Made by a program: the position numbers and the translations under genes. Shown piece by piece: positions 26,907-37,119 of a stretch of DNA of 64,000 nt. The notes beneath the pieces are model-generated. The model had not been told where the DNA came from and did no database searches. It was given only the letters and a program-made list of their open reading frames with translations. Source of the stretch: CAJQQK01 sp051010015 (GTDB taxonomy: Bacteria > Pseudomonadota > Alphaproteobacteria > Rhizobiales > Hyphomicrobiaceae); contig JBPCVZ010000098.1 of assembly GCA_051010015.1 (NCBI GenBank), positions 26,653 through 90,652 of the forward strand, in the 5' to 3' direction. Each line of letters begins with the position of its first letter. Within the stretch, counting starts at the first letter, position 1.

Positions 26907-27674
26907 TCAACCCTCATCACGCCACTTGCCGTGTTGGGCACGAGCTTCCTGCGTCATTCCCAGTGCCATGAAGCGATAGGCATCGACCCAGGCTGCATCA
27001 TCAAGGTTCGGAATATCCAATCCCCGATTAAGTGACTCCTTGGTCAGGCAGGCTGCCATAGGAGGCAGTTCGGCGATGTGTGCAGCGACCTCACGCGAGG
27101 TCCGCATCAGGTCGTCATGAGGAACCAGCCACTGGGCGAGTCCGATGCGGTAAGCCTCCATCGCTGACAAAGGGAATCCCATTGCCAGTTTCATCGCGTG
27201 TCCTTTGCCAATCCAGCGAGCTAGGCGAACGGACCCACCGTAGGCAGGCAAGATTCCGAGCGCGGCCTGCGGCAAGCGCCACTCCGCTTTGTCCGAAGCG
27301 ACGATCAAGTCGCAACAGTACGTAAGAATGCAGCCAACGCCGATCGCATAACCATTGACGGCCGCGATCGTTGGTTTGGGAAATGCATCGAGCTTTCGCA
27401 CGACGAAATTCCGCCACTTGGGCAGTTCTTCGAAGAAGTCTTCGATGTCGTTGATCGTGTGTGTATTCGGGTCCTTGAGGTCGGCGCCTGCCGAAAATGC
27501 TCTGCCCTGTTCGTCCCCAGTAATGATGACAGCGCGCACTGACTTCTCTGTTGTTAGGCGCTCCAACTCGGTTTCGAGACCATCGCTGAAATCCTTACCC
27601 CAGCAATTGCGCGAAGCGGGTCGGCTCAGCGTGAGAATGGCGATACCATCATATTGCTCAACTAGTACGGGCAT
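26907..27674 (-). CDS. Enoyl-CoA hydratase/isomerase family protein
   Basis: A 255 aa crotonase-fold protein with ILTLSRPASRNCWGKDF, the oxyanion-hole segment AFSAGADLKD, the second glycine-rich part AAVNGYAIGVGCILTYCCD, and RLPQAALGILPAYGGSVRL. The conserved catalytic glutamates of classical hydratases are not obvious at the second site (LPAYGG), so it could be an isomerase or another crotonase. First gene of the catabolic operon running down to the thiolase. Confidence 0.85.
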   Translation of the reverse strand: MPVLVEQYDGIAILTLSRPASRNCWGKDFSDGLETELERLTTEKSVRAVIITGDEQGRAFSAGADLKDPNTHTINDIEDFFEELPKWRNFVVRKLDAFPKPTIAAVNGYAIGVGCILTYCCDLIVASDKAEWRLPQAALGILPAYGGSVRLARWIGKGHAMKLAMGFPLSAMEAYRIGLAQWLVPHDDLMRTSREVAAHIAELPPMAACLTKESLNRGLDIPNLDDAAWVDAYRFMALGMTQEARAQHGKWRDEG

Positions 27675-27847
27675 GGTCGAAGTCCTTTATACGATTATCC
27701 GAGTTTTTTGTGTTCACGGTTGGCCGAAGGCTCGCTGCGGCGTGCCTCAGCCCGGTTCCCGTGAGGACGGCCGGTCGCTGCATCGAAACTCACCGGAAAA
27801 CACAATCGAACGGCGCGACGGCCATCCGATGTCGCTCGGCCAGCATT

Positions 27848-29383
27848 CTAATCCGGTTGCGCTGGCGCAACATAAGGCAGGCGGGCGCGTGCCTTTGTAT
27901 CAGCGGCGCCGGCATTTCGGATATATCTTTGATTGTCGTCTGCCCGTACGATGTTGACGTAGGTCGGATCACCGTTCGTGACGTCGTGAATCATCAAGCG
28001 GCGCTGCTGATCTGCCGCAATCTCGGTGAAATAGTAGTCGGGGTCCCACCCGTTCATTGCTGCTGCATGGAGGTCCGCCTCAATAACGGCATGGTCAGCG
28101 TCACCGCTCTTGTTGACGAGTTCCAACGGGTCGTCAGAGATATTGTAGAGCAATGTATCCTGGCCTTCGAGCCACATATACTTCCAGTGACCTTTCCGGA
28201 CCATCCGACTTGGCCCTGTCGAACCATCAGCCGCAAACTCCGATATCACCACATCTGACAGGCCGCTGGAATCCCCGGCCAGCGCCGGAACCAGAGACTG
28301 ACCGTCGATGTCGCCAAGATAGTTTCCAAAACTGGAGCCTTGTGCTGCATCGAGCAACGTTGGCATGACGTCGACGAGCGAAACGTTTTGACCAACACGC
28401 GACGCCTTCCAACGATCGGGGAAATGCACAACCAATGGAATGCGCGCCGCCCACTCGAAGAAGTGCTGCTTGTACCACATCCCGCGCTCGCCCATCATTT
28501 CGCCGTGGTCAGCCGTGAATATGACAATAGTGTTGTCGGAAAGACCGGTTTTCTCAAGTGTGTCAACAAGAGCGCCGAGTTTTGCATCAATGTACGAGAT
28601 CATGCCGTAGTAGGCGTGGCGCGCATTTCGGCGATGATCGTCTGTAACCGTGAATAGATGTCGTGCCTGGCAGTAATGCAGGTTGCGGCTGAGGTGATCT
28701 TTCTCGCTCAGCGGAATTTCGGGCACGGATGGCAGCTCGATATCGTCGTGCCGGTACAAGTTCCAAAACTCGTTACTGATAACGAACGGAGAATGGGGTT
28801 GCGTGAAGGATACCGTCAGCATGAACGGACGGTCATCGGGCGCACGTGCAAGGTCATAGAGGGCCTGCACGCCGTGGTAGGCAACCTCGTCGTCGTAATC
28901 CATTTGCATCGTGCGTATCGCCTGACCGGATTCTATGATCGGCGCCATTGTCAGGTTCGTTGGTCGATATTCGCGCCCTTTTGACCAATCAACCGTCCAA
29001 CCGAAATTGGCGGGATAGATCTCAGTTGTGTGTCGTTTCTCGTAGCCGTGCAATTGATCGGGACCGACAAAGTGCATCTTGCCAGACATCTCGACTCGGT
29101 ACCCCATGCCTCGTAGATAGTGTGCGAACGTTGGGATGTCGGCGCCAAAAGCGCTCGCGTTGTCGTACATGCCAAAAGAGAACGGCAGGCGGCCGACGTG
29201 CAGTGATGCGCGCGACGGGGCACACATCGGCAAGTTGCAGTAGGCGTTCTCGAAAACGACGCCTTCGTTTGCCAGTCGCTCCAGGTTTGGCGCGATGACT
29301 TTGTTGTTGCCATAGATCGGCAGTGCCGGCGCTGCCAATTGATCAGCCATGACGAAAAGGATGTTTGGTTTTCTATCGGCCAT
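27848..29383 (-). CDS. betC: Choline-sulfatase (type I sulfatase)
   Basis: A 511 aa sulfatase that hydrolyses choline-O-sulfate to choline and sulfate. The formylglycine motif is CAPSR (Cys about 54), matching C-x-P-S-R. Metal ligands appear in VMADQ (Asp 14) and TADHGE. Long segments match known BetC proteins: GMYDNASAFGADIPTFAHYL, SGKMHFVGPDQLHGYE and YPANFGWTVDW. No betA/betB or choline transporter is next to it, but a StcD-like methylamine-type demethylase lies at 61-63 kb. Some family members act on other sulfate esters, so choline sulfate is likely, not certain. Confidence 0.85.
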   Translation of the reverse strand: MADRKPNILFVMADQLAAPALPIYGNNKVIAPNLERLANEGVVFENAYCNLPMCAPSRASLHVGRLPFSFGMYDNASAFGADIPTFAHYLRGMGYRVEMSGKMHFVGPDQLHGYEKRHTTEIYPANFGWTVDWSKGREYRPTNLTMAPIIESGQAIRTMQMDYDDEVAYHGVQALYDLARAPDDRPFMLTVSFTQPHSPFVISNEFWNLYRHDDIELPSVPEIPLSEKDHLSRNLHYCQARHLFTVTDDHRRNARHAYYGMISYIDAKLGALVDTLEKTGLSDNTIVIFTADHGEMMGERGMWYKQHFFEWAARIPLVVHFPDRWKASRVGQNVSLVDVMPTLLDAAQGSSFGNYLGDIDGQSLVPALAGDSSGLSDVVISEFAADGSTGPSRMVRKGHWKYMWLEGQDTLLYNISDDPLELVNKSGDADHAVIEADLHAAAMNGWDPDYYFTEIAADQQRRLMIHDVTNGDPTYVNIVRADDNQRYIRNAGAADTKARARLPYVAPAQPD

Positions 29384-29526
29384 GGATGAACACTTTCCTT
29401 GATTAACCCGTGCAAGCGCTAGACGGCTGGGTCACCGAGCGCATGTGCCAGTTCTTTCATCAAATATACTCAGGCTCCAGCGCAAAAGTGGAGTCGAGCC
29501 AGCTGCTGAGGACGGGAACTGACGAG

Positions 29527-30915
29527 CTACGAGTTCAATCGGTCAACGGGCCGGTATGACGGAGTGCGTACGTGATGACTGGTCTCTAATTGAAAGGCAT
29601 GGCCTAGGCGCATGGCCGCTGTCTCGTCAAACCAGGGAGCAGCGATTTGCATGCCAAGCGGCATTCCGTTGCCATCGAAGCCGCATGGCACGGAAAGGGC
29701 CGGCACCCCCGCAAACGACCAGCAGTAGGTAAAACGTGTGATTTCGCGGATGGTATCAAACCATGCAGCGCCTTCTTGTCCCGCCTCTGCCTTGGGTGCG
29801 CCGAATGGAATCGTTGGCGAGAGGATCGCATCGACTTTGCCAAAGATGCCACGCAATCGTTGTTTGAAGCCTTCGTTCCAACGCAAAGCGGCAGCGTATT
29901 CGGACCCGGTCACCTCCTTGCCGAGCATTGCACGCGTATAGACATCGCGGCCGTAGTCATCTGGGCGTGCTTCAAGCTGCTCTTTGTGGACGTGATAGGC
30001 ATCGGCGAGCAGCACCTTGAATGCCAGCAACTCATGACTACGCTCTACATCGCCAAGGTCAATCTCGACGATCTCAACGCCCAACGAGCGAAATACCGCA
30101 ACGGCTTCTTCCATGGCCGTGGCCGTCTCCGGCGCGAGATCGTCGAAAAACCATCGCCGCTGGATTCCGAGACGCATTCCGGAGACCGGTCGGTCCAGTT
30201 CGGCCATGACATTTGGTACCGGCACATCTTGCGAAATCGGATCTTCAGGGTCGTAACCGGCAATCACGGAAAAGATCCGAGCAACGTCTGATACGCGCTT
30301 CGCCATGGGGCCAAGAGTGTCGAACCAGGCTGAAACCGGAATGGAACCGCGACAGGAAATCCGTCCAATGGTTGGCCTCAAGCCACTGACACCACAAAAG
30401 GCAGAAGGGAGCCGGACGGAGCCACCGGTATCCGAGCCGATCGAGCCAATGCACATTCCTGCCGCCAAGGAAGCGCCCGAACCGCCGCTCGAGCCGCCAG
30501 GAATGCGTGTATTGTCCCACGGATTGCGGACGGGTCCATAGTGAGTGCTCTGGCTGGTTGGGCCAAACACCCATTCATGGAGATTGGCCTTGCCAACAAT
30601 GACAGCGCCGGCCTGCTTTAGCCGGTCAACGATGAAAGCGTCACGATTCGTCATGTTGTTCGCGAGGATCTTGGAGCCGGCCGTCGTAATCGTGCCGGCT
30701 ATGTCGATATTGTCCTTGATCGACATTGTCATCCCGGCAAGTAGACCACACCAATCGCCCTTGCGTTGGTGTTCATCGATCCGTGCAGCCGACTCTTGAG
30801 CAGCATCCGAAAGCACCGTCAACATCGCCTTCGTCTCTGAGTTCCAAGTCTCGATGGCGGTGAGGCTGTCGCGCAGTGACGTGCCTGCGGTTTTTGGATC
30901 TGGTGACTGGGTCAA
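29527..30915 (-). CDS. Amidase (amidase signature family)
   Basis: A 462 aa amidase with the Ser-cisSer-Lys triad: Lys in MSIKDNIDIAG, the cis-Ser and nucleophile in GGSSGGSGASLAAG and GSDTGGSVRLPSAFCG. It hydrolyses an amide to acid and ammonia. I place the start at TTG 30915, which follows a GGAG at 9 bases; the frame stays open to 31023 but that stretch has no family similarity. The substrate is unknown. Confidence 0.85.
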   Translation of the reverse strand: MTQSPDPKTAGTSLRDSLTAIETWNSETKAMLTVLSDAAQESAARIDEHQRKGDWCGLLAGMTMSIKDNIDIAGTITTAGSKILANNMTNRDAFIVDRLKQAGAVIVGKANLHEWVFGPTSQSTHYGPVRNPWDNTRIPGGSSGGSGASLAAGMCIGSIGSDTGGSVRLPSAFCGVSGLRPTIGRISCRGSIPVSAWFDTLGPMAKRVSDVARIFSVIAGYDPEDPISQDVPVPNVMAELDRPVSGMRLGIQRRWFFDDLAPETATAMEEAVAVFRSLGVEIVEIDLGDVERSHELLAFKVLLADAYHVHKEQLEARPDDYGRDVYTRAMLGKEVTGSEYAAALRWNEGFKQRLRGIFGKVDAILSPTIPFGAPKAEAGQEGAAWFDTIREITRFTYCWSFAGVPALSVPCGFDGNGMPLGMQIAAPWFDETAAMRLGHAFQLETSHHVRTPSYRPVDRLNS

Positions 30916-31142
30916 TACGCGTCTCCGGGAAGGTTGCCGTCGGGTTGGTCCGCTTATCTGCCTGAGCCCCGTCTGAGGGTTGGCCCAGCACAAATGATAT
31001 TGCAGAATGACCTCTCCTCGCAATCAGACGTTTGCTATTGAAGTGGGCGAATCGATGCCGAGGGTATTCGGCAACCGAAACGACATCACATCGCATTTTT
31101 TGCCTGGGTGTTGTGACGGATTAGATCGTTGGACAGAGCCTT

Positions 31143-31739
31143 ATGAGCATATCAGTCGCGAAAGACCCATTGGAGCTGTTCAAAGCCTGGTTCCAGGACG
31201 CTCAAGACAGCGAAGTCAATGATCCCAACGCCGTTACGGTCGCAACGGTTGATGAGGATGGTTTGCCGAACGTCCGTGTGGTTCTGCTGAAGGATTTCGA
31301 CGCACAGGGGTTTGTCTTCTACACCAACCTGGAAAGCGCAAAAGGCCGCGAGATTGTGAGCGCAGGCAAGGCCGCGATGTGCTTTCACTGGAAGTCCCGC
31401 CAGCGACAGGTTCGCATTCGTGGCGCGATTGAATTGGTCAGCGACGAGCAGGCGGATGAATACTTCAACTCGCGGCCCCGGCAAAGCCGGATTGGTGCTT
31501 GGGCCTCGCAGCAATCACGACCGATGAAAGGCCGTGGCGATCTGCTCCAAGCCGTCGCGAAATACGCGGTCAAATACGCAGTCGGGCGGATACCGCGTCC
31601 CAGTTACTGGTCGGGGGTCCGATTGAAGCCCGCGTCAATCGAATTCTGGCAAGCCGGTGAATTCCGGCTTCATCATCGCATCGAGTATTGCCGCAGTCCC
31701 GACGGGACCTCCTGGGAACAAAGGATGCTCTTCCCGTGA
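31143..31739 (+). CDS. pdxH: Pyridoxine/pyridoxamine 5'-phosphate oxidase
   Basis: A 198 aa FMN enzyme that oxidises pyridoxamine or pyridoxine phosphate to pyridoxal phosphate. The N-terminal DPLELFKAWFQDAQDSEVNDPNA is characteristic, followed by GFVFYTNLESAKGREI, FHWKSRQRQVRIRG and SRIGAWASQQSRP. The C-terminus (WEQRMLFP) corresponds to the family R-L-x-P end. A complete single-domain protein, convergent with the oxidoreductase at 31783. Confidence 0.92.
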   Translation: MSISVAKDPLELFKAWFQDAQDSEVNDPNAVTVATVDEDGLPNVRVVLLKDFDAQGFVFYTNLESAKGREIVSAGKAAMCFHWKSRQRQVRIRGAIELVSDEQADEYFNSRPRQSRIGAWASQQSRPMKGRGDLLQAVAKYAVKYAVGRIPRPSYWSGVRLKPASIEFWQAGEFRLHHRIEYCRSPDGTSWEQRMLFP

Positions 31740-31782
31740 GATTATTGCACGTCATTGATGCCAATGAACCCGTAACGCGTTT

Positions 31783-33087
31783 TCAGATCTCGCGGGCATC
31801 GTTCCATCTAAACTGGACGAGCCGAAGCGGCGCCAGGTGACGCAGGATGTTATGCCCGAGGAGTGGCTTCGGCTCAGACACCGGCAGTCCGAGTTCGGTG
31901 ACGGGCACGCCTTGCAGCGCTTTCGCGAACTCACGGCCGAGCGCGACCGATAGTGCGACACCGCGGCCGTTACAGCCGGCCCACGCGTATCCGTTCGGAC
32001 CCAATTGGTGAAAGCGCGGCATGAAATCCGTTGTCATGCCGACATAACCCTTCCAAACGTAGTCAAAACCAATGTCACCGATTGGCTCGAACATAAGCTT
32101 TAGCCGCGCGCCTATACGTGCCTTTATCCGGTCGACTCCGTTCACGGGGATCATCAAGGCGCCGCCGGTAACGAGCCTGTTACGGGCATCGTATCGAGTA
32201 AAATGCAGATCGCCGTGGGTGTCCGATACAGCCTGACGACCGGGAATGATGTGGCGACGCAGATTGTCACCAAGCGGTTTGGTTGCCAGTTGCCAGGAAA
32301 CGATCGGTACGACCTCGCGTGCGACCGCAGGTGCCAACGTTTTTGCGAACTCTCCTGTATAGGCATTCGTCGCGAGCATTAGACGACGTGCGGACACGCG
32401 CCCGTTCGGTGTTTCGATGAGCCAGCGTCCACTCTCCCCTTGCCCAGTGTACTTAAACGATCGAGCTGGTGTGTGGTCAAATATGCGCGCACCGGAATCG
32501 ATCGCTGCGCGTGCGAGTTCGCGTGCAAGAGCCAGTGGATTGATGTGTCCGCCGGTCGAGTTGGTCCAGCCGCCGTGCCAGATATCAGAGCCTGTCAAGT
32601 CGCGAATTTGATTGCGTGATAGCAGTTCGACCGGCGCACCGTGCTTGGACCACTGCTTCACCCGTCGTTCGGCGACCTTCATGCGGCCTGGGGTGTGCAC
32701 AGGCTGTATCCAACCGGACTGCTCTGCCTCCGCGTTAAGCTCAAACCGGCGCACAACATCAAACAGGTAGGCTGCGCTGTCACGCAACACCGCAACAAAT
32801 CTCTCGCCGGCGGCGCCATGCTTGGCGACGATATCGTCCGGCTCGGGCCGTGTAAGGGTCGGAATGACTTGCCCGTTATTGCGTCCTGATGCGCCCCATC
32901 CGGGCTCCGCGGCCTCAAGCACGGCAACGTCCACACCGTCTAGGGCGAGATGAAGGGCTGTCGACAGTCCCGTAAAGCCAGCGCCAATGACGACCGTGTC
33001 CGCGTCAAAGTCACCGTCGAGTGCGGTGAGTTTCGGTCCTGGCGGACTGACGGCAGCCCAGATCGAATTTGGAAGCCCTGGCGTCAT
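31783..33087 (-). CDS. FAD-dependent oxidoreductase, DAO/PuuB-like
   Basis: A 434 aa flavoprotein with the FAD-binding Rossmann motif VVIGAGFTGLSTALHLAL and the flavin-site GWGASGRNNGQVIPT, the latter typical of gamma-glutamylputrescine oxidoreductase-like enzymes. The C-terminal WAGCNGRGVALSVALGREFA closes the FAD site. It oxidises an amine or amino acid; the exact substrate is unknown. Divergent from the HlyD gene. Confidence 0.85.
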   Translation of the reverse strand: MTPGLPNSIWAAVSPPGPKLTALDGDFDADTVVIGAGFTGLSTALHLALDGVDVAVLEAAEPGWGASGRNNGQVIPTLTRPEPDDIVAKHGAAGERFVAVLRDSAAYLFDVVRRFELNAEAEQSGWIQPVHTPGRMKVAERRVKQWSKHGAPVELLSRNQIRDLTGSDIWHGGWTNSTGGHINPLALARELARAAIDSGARIFDHTPARSFKYTGQGESGRWLIETPNGRVSARRLMLATNAYTGEFAKTLAPAVAREVVPIVSWQLATKPLGDNLRRHIIPGRQAVSDTHGDLHFTRYDARNRLVTGGALMIPVNGVDRIKARIGARLKLMFEPIGDIGFDYVWKGYVGMTTDFMPRFHQLGPNGYAWAGCNGRGVALSVALGREFAKALQGVPVTELGLPVSEPKPLLGHNILRHLAPLRLVQFRWNDAREI

Positions 33088-33234
33088 AATTTCCTCCTAC
33101 TCGATTTTGCGGACTATAACAGTAATCGATGAGACGACACCTCAATCCGTAGTTGGCTTGTTCGGGCGATATCAGCCGCTGACGTTGCACCGCCGCTGAT
33201 AGTGCACCGGCGGGCAACTGGCAGAGGTGTCATT

Positions 33235-33248
33235 TTGACGAAGATCAA
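33235..33248. promoter_or_regulatory. FNR/FixK-like box upstream of the HlyD-ABC operon
   Basis: TTGACGAAGATCAA, a good match to the TTGAY-N4-ATCAA site of Crp/FNR-family oxygen regulators, centred about 75 bp upstream of the HlyD start. It suggests the exporter/cytochrome/VIT operon is induced at low oxygen. Confidence 0.55.
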
Positions 33249-33315
33249 TGAGTGCGCTCGCTCCAGCCTTAAGTCTGCGCGCGAATAGTGCCGCGGGCGC
33301 AATGTGCAGGATGTA

Positions 33316-34326
33316 ATGATGTCGCTGAGTAGACCCTTGGCTATAGGCGCCCTAACTGTGCTGGCCGCATTGGCTTATCTTCTATTTGGTGGTGGTGACG
33401 ACGATGCCATTCCGGACGGTATCGTTTATGGCAACGGCCGGATCGAAGCGGTGCAAGTCGATATTTCAACCCGCATTGCTGGTCGCGTTCACCAAATTGC
33501 CGTGCAGGAAGGCGATCTTGTGCAACCCGGCGATACGGTTGCGTTGATCGATTGCGCACAATTGGAGGCTCAATTCCTGCGAGCACAGGCGGATATCGCA
33601 AGTGCCGAAAGCCAAGTGGCGTCAGCTGAGGCGGTCATTGCGCAAGCCAGCGCCCAATTGATACTTGCAGAACGAGAACTCGAGCGGGCCAAGCGTCTCG
33701 TTGGCCAAGGCCATACCAGCCAGGAGACATACGATACGCGGGTCAATGGACGTGACGTTGCAAAAGCCAATCTGGCGGCCGCCAAGGCCACGCTTGTTTC
33801 GCGCGAACGCATCGTTGATGCATCGCGCGCCGCTGCCAAGGAAATCAAAACGCAGATTGACGATTGCACGCTCAAGTCGCCGGCGATGGGGCGGGTCCTC
33901 TATCGTCTTTCTGAGCCAGGTGAGGTGCTTGGCAGTGGCGGAAGAGTCCTAACGCTCGTCAATCTTGGCGACGTATACATGGAGTTTTTCTTGGCGGCGG
34001 CGCAGGCGCACCGAGTGAGTATAGGTGCTGAAGCGCGTATCAAGCTCGACATCCTTGATTTTGCAATACCTGCGAAAGTCAGCTTCGTTTCTCCAAAGTC
34101 ACAGTTCACGCCAAAACAGGTCGAGACCCCGAGTGAGCGGGACAAGCTCATGTTCCGAGTCAAAGTCCGGGTGCCACCGAATCTGGTCACCAAACACATC
34201 GATAGGGTGAAGACTGGGGTCCGTGGCGTCGCTTATATTCGCCTTGGAGACGAGGCAGCACCAGAGTGGCCGGAGTTTCTCAAGAGATTGCCGCCTGAAG
34301 CACCATCCGCGACAAGTAAAAAGTGA
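33316..34326 (+). CDS. HlyD-family membrane fusion protein
   Basis: A 336 aa periplasmic adaptor anchored by an N-terminal helix (RPLAIGALTVLAALAYLLF). Lipoyl-like half GRIEAVQVDISTRIAGRVHQIAVQEGDLVQPGD, a long coiled-coil hairpin (about residues 80-180, rich in AQAS/AEREL), then the second lipoyl half DDCTLKSPAMGRVLY. This is the YbhG/EmrA-like type that partners ABC exporters. The AGGA ribosome site favours ATG 33316 over the GTG at 33304. The ABC transporter gene follows directly. Confidence 0.88.
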   Translation: MMSLSRPLAIGALTVLAALAYLLFGGGDDDAIPDGIVYGNGRIEAVQVDISTRIAGRVHQIAVQEGDLVQPGDTVALIDCAQLEAQFLRAQADIASAESQVASAEAVIAQASAQLILAERELERAKRLVGQGHTSQETYDTRVNGRDVAKANLAAAKATLVSRERIVDASRAAAKEIKTQIDDCTLKSPAMGRVLYRLSEPGEVLGSGGRVLTLVNLGDVYMEFFLAAAQAHRVSIGAEARIKLDILDFAIPAKVSFVSPKSQFTPKQVETPSERDKLMFRVKVRVPPNLVTKHIDRVKTGVRGVAYIRLGDEAAPEWPEFLKRLPPEAPSATSKK

Positions 34327-34340
34327 CCGGAGAGTTCGGC

Positions 34341-37115
34341 ATGAACGGCACTGAGCAGCCCGTCGCGGAATTGGTGGGTGTAAGCCATCGTTACAAGACG
34401 ACGTCGGCCCTGGAAAACATTTCCATTGATATTCCGCCTGCGTGCATGGTTGGGCTGCTTGGACCGGACGGCGTTGGCAAGTCAACGCTGCTGGGACTGG
34501 CAGCAGGTGTGCGAAAGATCCAGCAGGGTCGGATCAAAGTTCTCGGTGGCGACATGGCCGATTACAGGCACCGTAGCGCTGTCGGGCCCCGGATTGCTTA
34601 CATGCCCCAAGGGCTCGGCAAGAACCTCTATCAAGAGTTGAGCATTGCCGAGAACCTCGACTTTTTCGGCAAGCTCTACGGCCAAAGTCTCGGCGACAGG
34701 CGCGCACGGATCGAGAGGTTAACCGCTGCAACGGGTCTCAGGCCGTTCCTGGGTCGGCCAGCCGGTAAGCTCTCAGGCGGCATGAAGCAAAAGCTCGGCC
34801 TTTGCTGCGCACTGATCCATGATCCGGATTTTCTTATTCTCGATGAGCCGACGACAGGCGTTGATCCGCTGGCTCGGAGGCAATTCTGGGAACTAATCGC
34901 TTCCATCAGAGATGAACGTCCGGACATGAGCGTACTCGTGTCGACGGCCTACATGGATGAGGCAGAGGCGTTTGACCGGCTCGTCGCGATGAATGCCGGT
35001 CGGATATTGGGTACAGACAGCCCTGCCGCCCTGAAGCAGAAGACAGGCGCGGACAGTCTCGAGGAAGCATTCATTCGTTTGCTACCGGGTGAGGAAAACC
35101 GGCGAAGGACAGTCATTGCACCGCAACCGAAAGAAGATGCACCCGCATCCCAGGCGATCGTGGCGCGGAACCTCACACGCCGGTTCGGAGACTTCACCGC
35201 GGTTGATCGCGTTAGCTTCGAGATTCAGGAAGGCGAGATCTTTGGTTTCCTGGGGTCGAACGGCTGTGGCAAGACGACAACGATGAAAATGCTCACGGGG
35301 TTGCTACCGGCGAGTGAGGGGGACGCACATCTATTTGGCAAGCCCGTTGATGCACACGATCTAGAAACACGCAAACGCGTTGGCTTCATGTCGCAGTCGT
35401 TCTCGCTCTACGGCGAACTAACGGTCGCCCAGAACCTGGATTTGCACGCCCGTCTCTTCCACTTGCGAGCGAATAAGCGCGATGAACGAATACAGCAATT
35501 GGTTAAGTGGTTCGGCCTTGGTCCACACGTTGATGCGCTTGCCGACGCGCTCCCTCTCGGCTTGCGGCAACGCCTGTCCTTGGCCGTAGCGATCCTGCAC
35601 GAACCTGAGATGCTCATCCTCGATGAGCCAACGTCCGGCGTCGATCCCGTCGCGCGCGATGAGTTTTGGGGAATACTGATCGAACTCTCGCGCAGAGACA
35701 AAGTGACAATCTTCATTTCAACGCATTTCATGAACGAAGCGCTGCGTTGCGATCGAATCTCGTTGATGCATGCCGGCAAGGTACTGGTTTGTGATACGCC
35801 ACAGAAGATCATTGACGAACGAAACGTAGAAACGCTCGAGGAGGCATTCGTTGCCTACATTGAGGACGCAATTGACGAGCCTGACGTCGCAGAAGCTGTC
35901 AGTAGAGAGCCTGCATTGCGGCCTGGATCAATCGTTCCGTCTCGTTCATCATTTGATGAAGGTCGATCCCAGCATTACGAACGTTTGGGCTTCAACCCAT
36001 GGCGGGCGCTTGCTTACAGTTATCGTGAAATGACCGAGGTGCTGCGAGATCCAGTACGTCTAGGATTCGCATTCATTGGTAGTACCATTCTTTTGTTCAT
36101 ATTCAGTTACGGCATCACAACAGATGTCAACCAGGTCAAATTCGCTGTCTTCGATCAGGATCGAAGTCCGGAGAGTCGAGCCTATCTCAGCCCGTTTCGC
36201 GGCTCGCGTTACTTTGAAGAGACGCCGGAGATCGCATCGAAGGAAGATATGGAACAGCGATTCAAGGCACACGGCCTTGCGGTAGCGGTTCTGGTGCCAC
36301 CACAGTTCGGACGTGATCTAAGGCGCGGCGCCAGGCCGGAGGTCTCGGTTTGGATCGACGGCGCCAACACAATGCGTGCCTCGACCATCGCAGGCTACGT
36401 TACCGGCACGCATGCCCTATATCTGGAGGCGCGCAATGAACTGACAGGGCAGGCGGCGCAATCTTCTCCACCGGCGGAAATCGAAATGCGTTATCGTTAC
36501 AACCCTAGTTTCGAAAGCATATTCGCAATAGGTCCGTCTGTCCCAGCGATGCTGCTCATTCTTTTTCCCGCAATTCTAATGGCCGTCAGCGTGACTCGTG
36601 AAAAGGAGATCGGGACGATCACGAACTTTTACGTAACGCCTACGCGGCGGCTGGAGTTCTTGATGGGCAAGCAACTTCCCTATATCGGAATTGCGATGCT
36701 GAATTATCTGATCATGACCTTCATTGTGATCACGCTATTCGGTGTCCCGCTAAAGGGTAGCTTCATTGCTTTAACACTCGGCGCGCTTGCCTACTCCGCG
36801 GCTACTACGGCTTATGGATTGGTGATTGCCACCGTAACGTCGAGCCAGGTGGCCGCAGTCTTTGCCACTGCGATTTTGTCGCTCATGCCAACATTCCAGT
36901 TTTCCGGATTTCTACAACCAGTGTCGGCGCTGGAGGGCGGAGCACGGGTGATTGGAAATCTGTGGCCGGCAACGTACTACATGCACATGAGCGTGGGTGC
37001 CTTCACAAAGGGACTAGGATTCATCGAATTGCTTCCCGATCTGATTGCTCTTTGTGCCTTCGTTCCCATTTTCTTGGCTGTTTCGGCATTCGGTCTCAGA
37101 AAGCAGGAACGGTGA
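34341..37115 (+). CDS. ABC exporter with two fused ATPase domains and a permease domain (RbbA/YhiH-like)
   Basis: A 924 aa fusion. ATPase 1 (about 10-225) has Walker A GPDGVGKST, signature LSGGMKQKLG and Walker B FLILDEPTTGVD. ATPase 2 (about 280-490) has GSNGCGKTT, a degenerate signature LPLGLRQRLS, and MLILDEPTSGVD. The rest is an ABC-2 permease with a first helix at FAFIGSTILLFIFSYG, a large periplasmic loop, and five more helices. It partners the HlyD protein upstream and the ABC-2 permease downstream, giving an efflux system like YbhFSR/YhiI-RbbA-YhhJ. GGAG before ATG 34341 favours this start over GTG 34323. Confidence 0.9.
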   Translation: MNGTEQPVAELVGVSHRYKTTSALENISIDIPPACMVGLLGPDGVGKSTLLGLAAGVRKIQQGRIKVLGGDMADYRHRSAVGPRIAYMPQGLGKNLYQELSIAENLDFFGKLYGQSLGDRRARIERLTAATGLRPFLGRPAGKLSGGMKQKLGLCCALIHDPDFLILDEPTTGVDPLARRQFWELIASIRDERPDMSVLVSTAYMDEAEAFDRLVAMNAGRILGTDSPAALKQKTGADSLEEAFIRLLPGEENRRRTVIAPQPKEDAPASQAIVARNLTRRFGDFTAVDRVSFEIQEGEIFGFLGSNGCGKTTTMKMLTGLLPASEGDAHLFGKPVDAHDLETRKRVGFMSQSFSLYGELTVAQNLDLHARLFHLRANKRDERIQQLVKWFGLGPHVDALADALPLGLRQRLSLAVAILHEPEMLILDEPTSGVDPVARDEFWGILIELSRRDKVTIFISTHFMNEALRCDRISLMHAGKVLVCDTPQKIIDERNVETLEEAFVAYIEDAIDEPDVAEAVSREPALRPGSIVPSRSSFDEGRSQHYERLGFNPWRALAYSYREMTEVLRDPVRLGFAFIGSTILLFIFSYGITTDVNQVKFAVFDQDRSPESRAYLSPFRGSRYFEETPEIASKEDMEQRFKAHGLAVAVLVPPQFGRDLRRGARPEVSVWIDGANTMRASTIAGYVTGTHALYLEARNELTGQAAQSSPPAEIEMRYRYNPSFESIFAIGPSVPAMLLILFPAILMAVSVTREKEIGTITNFYVTPTRRLEFLMGKQLPYIGIAMLNYLIMTFIVITLFGVPLKGSFIALTLGALAYSAATTAYGLVIATVTSSQVAAVFATAILSLMPTFQFSGFLQPVSALEGGARVIGNLWPATYYMHMSVGAFTKGLGFIELLPDLIALCAFVPIFLAVSAFGLRKQER

Positions 37116-37119
37116 TGCG